6,134 nt of DNA from an uncultured Burkholderiales bacterium. Its GTDB lineage: Bacteria; Pseudomonadota; Gammaproteobacteria; Burkholderiales; Burkholderiaceae_C. Below are positions 5,525 to 6,134 of the stretch, piece by piece. The notes beneath the pieces were generated by a model. That model made no database searches. It saw nothing but the letters and a program-made list of their open reading frames with translations, and was not told the origin of the DNA. The position numbers and the translations under genes were made by a program. Positions within the stretch are counted from its first letter, which is position 1, and the number at the start of each line of letters is the position of its first letter. The stretch spans positions 1-6,134 of the forward strand of contig CAIODK010000320.1 in NCBI GenBank assembly GCA_903856995.1, in the 5' to 3' direction.

Positions 5525-6085
5525 TTATGGAGAAAGTGGGTAACGCACAGGCGTTTCCGTGCCGTTCGCCTCGCGGATGGCGACGATGCGCTGCACAAAC
5601 CGATCAGGTTGACCGATAAACCCCTCTTGAAACGCCACGATGCGTAAGTCGTGGCACACGGCTAGTAGCTCAGCGGGTTTGAGTAAAAAGTCGGGACGAG
5701 ACGGTTTTCCTACAGTCTCGTTGCCGGCTGAGAAGGTTTCGTACATAAGCACCCCGTTGGGACTGAGGCTGGCCAAGATCGCTGGCCACAAAGGGCGCCA
5801 AAGGTAATTGGTGACAACCACCGCGTCAAAGCTGCGGCCATGCAGCGGCCAAGGCCCGTTTTCAATGTCGGCACAGATAGCCTCACCCAAGGGGCTGACC
5901 GCCGCCGTGGTTTCTGGGTTGCGGTCGACGCCGACCACCGCATGGCCTAAGGCTTTGAAATGGCGCATGTGACGGCCGTGTCCGCAGGCGATATCCAGCA
6001 CCGTCCCGTGGGCTGGCAGCAAGTGCGACCAAGCTTGAACCCAAGAGGAGTGGGCCTCTTGGCCATGTAAAAGCGCTGCCGTCAT
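5525..6085 (-). CDS. Class I SAM-dependent methyltransferase, substrate unknown
   Basis: Predicted cytoplasmic methyltransferase of 186 residues with the Rossmann-like core. Motif I VLDIACGHGRH (29-39) binds SAM; the acidic residue ending strand 2 is Asp54 in VVGVDRN; Asp73 (ADIENGPWPL) would contact adenine; strand 4 is FDAVVVTNYLWRPLWP (86-101), with NYL in place of the NPPY-type motif of N-methyltransferases; strand 5 is GVLMYETFSAGNE (111-123). The segment GKPSRPDFLLKPAEL (126-140) is a recognisable signature of small TehB-like or Methyltransf_11/25-type proteins. There is no added substrate domain, so the substrate (small molecule, protein or RNA) cannot be read off. The ATG at 6085 is the only possible start, since an in-frame stop lies close upstream; a weak GGGGTG ribosome-binding site lies about 8 nt before it. 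It is separated by one base from the preceding gene's stop, and dapA begins 55 bp after its TAA. Confidence 0.85.
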   Translation of the reverse strand: MTAALLHGQEAHSSWVQAWSHLLPAHGTVLDIACGHGRHMRHFKALGHAVVGVDRNPETTAAVSPLGEAICADIENGPWPLHGRSFDAVVVTNYLWRPLWPAILASLSPNGVLMYETFSAGNETVGKPSRPDFLLKPAELLAVCHDLRIVAFQEGFIGQPDRFVQRIVAIREANGTETPVRYPLSP

Positions 6086-6086
6086 G

Positions 6087-6134
6087 TCAGAAACACCCCC
6101 ACACTTGGTTGGCTAAGGTCAGCAAAAAATCTGG
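6087..6134 (-). CDS. 3' end of an unidentified gene (partial)
   Basis: One minus-strand frame is open from the window edge to a TGA at 6087-6089, encoding 15 residues (PDFLLTLANQVWGCF). Its stop is followed after a single C by the methyltransferase ATG (TGACATG), spacing typical of translationally coupled operon genes, which is the main reason for calling it. The fragment is too short to assign a family, and the open frame could be chance. Confidence 0.4.
   Translation of the reverse strand, partial: PDFLLTLANQVWGCF

Noticed and set aside
1..6134. Defence system, mobile element or CRISPR array
   Set aside because: All sizeable genes are core metabolic, envelope or ribosome-related. No repeats with spacers, transposase, integrase, toxin-antitoxin pair or nuclease-helicase combination is present.

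Overview
The window looks like ordinary chromosome of a betaproteobacterium, most likely a Comamonadaceae member (Limnohabitans/Rhodoferax-like). This is inferred from protein sequence character and gene order (coaBC end, dut; dapA, bamC, MBL hydrolase), not from a database search. Nearly all of it is coding. There is no rRNA, tRNA, CRISPR array, insertion sequence or phage signature.

Left part (1-2258). The last 25 codons of a probable coaBC gene are followed by dut (dUTPase) on the plus strand. A SlyD/FkpB-type FKBP prolyl isomerase lies convergent to dut with a single base between their stop codons. It is divergent from a JmjC/cupin-type ribosomal protein L16 arginine hydroxylase (roxA family), with only 19 bp between the two start codons.

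Middle part (2259-2640). A 150-bp intergenic region holds a good -10 box, a roughly 95-nt leader and a perfect 16-bp palindrome. It precedes a 57-residue, alanine-rich lipoprotein gene with strongly GCT-biased alanine codons. A bidirectional rho-independent terminator closes this unit and also the minus-strand operon that meets it.

Right part (2645-6134, all minus strand). Read in transcription order: the 3' end of an unidentified gene, a class I SAM methyltransferase one base later, dapA (lysine/diaminopimelate synthesis), bamC (outer-membrane assembly lipoprotein) and a YycJ/WalJ-type metallo-beta-lactamase-fold hydrolase. The dapA-bamC pairing is the same as in E. coli. The genes sit close enough to be one transcription unit ending at the shared terminator, with a possible internal promoter before dapA.

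I found no convincing new multi-gene system. The parts with least prior description are the small lipoprotein with its structured leader, the very compact divergent start region of the isomerase and roxA, and the methyltransferase of unknown substrate.
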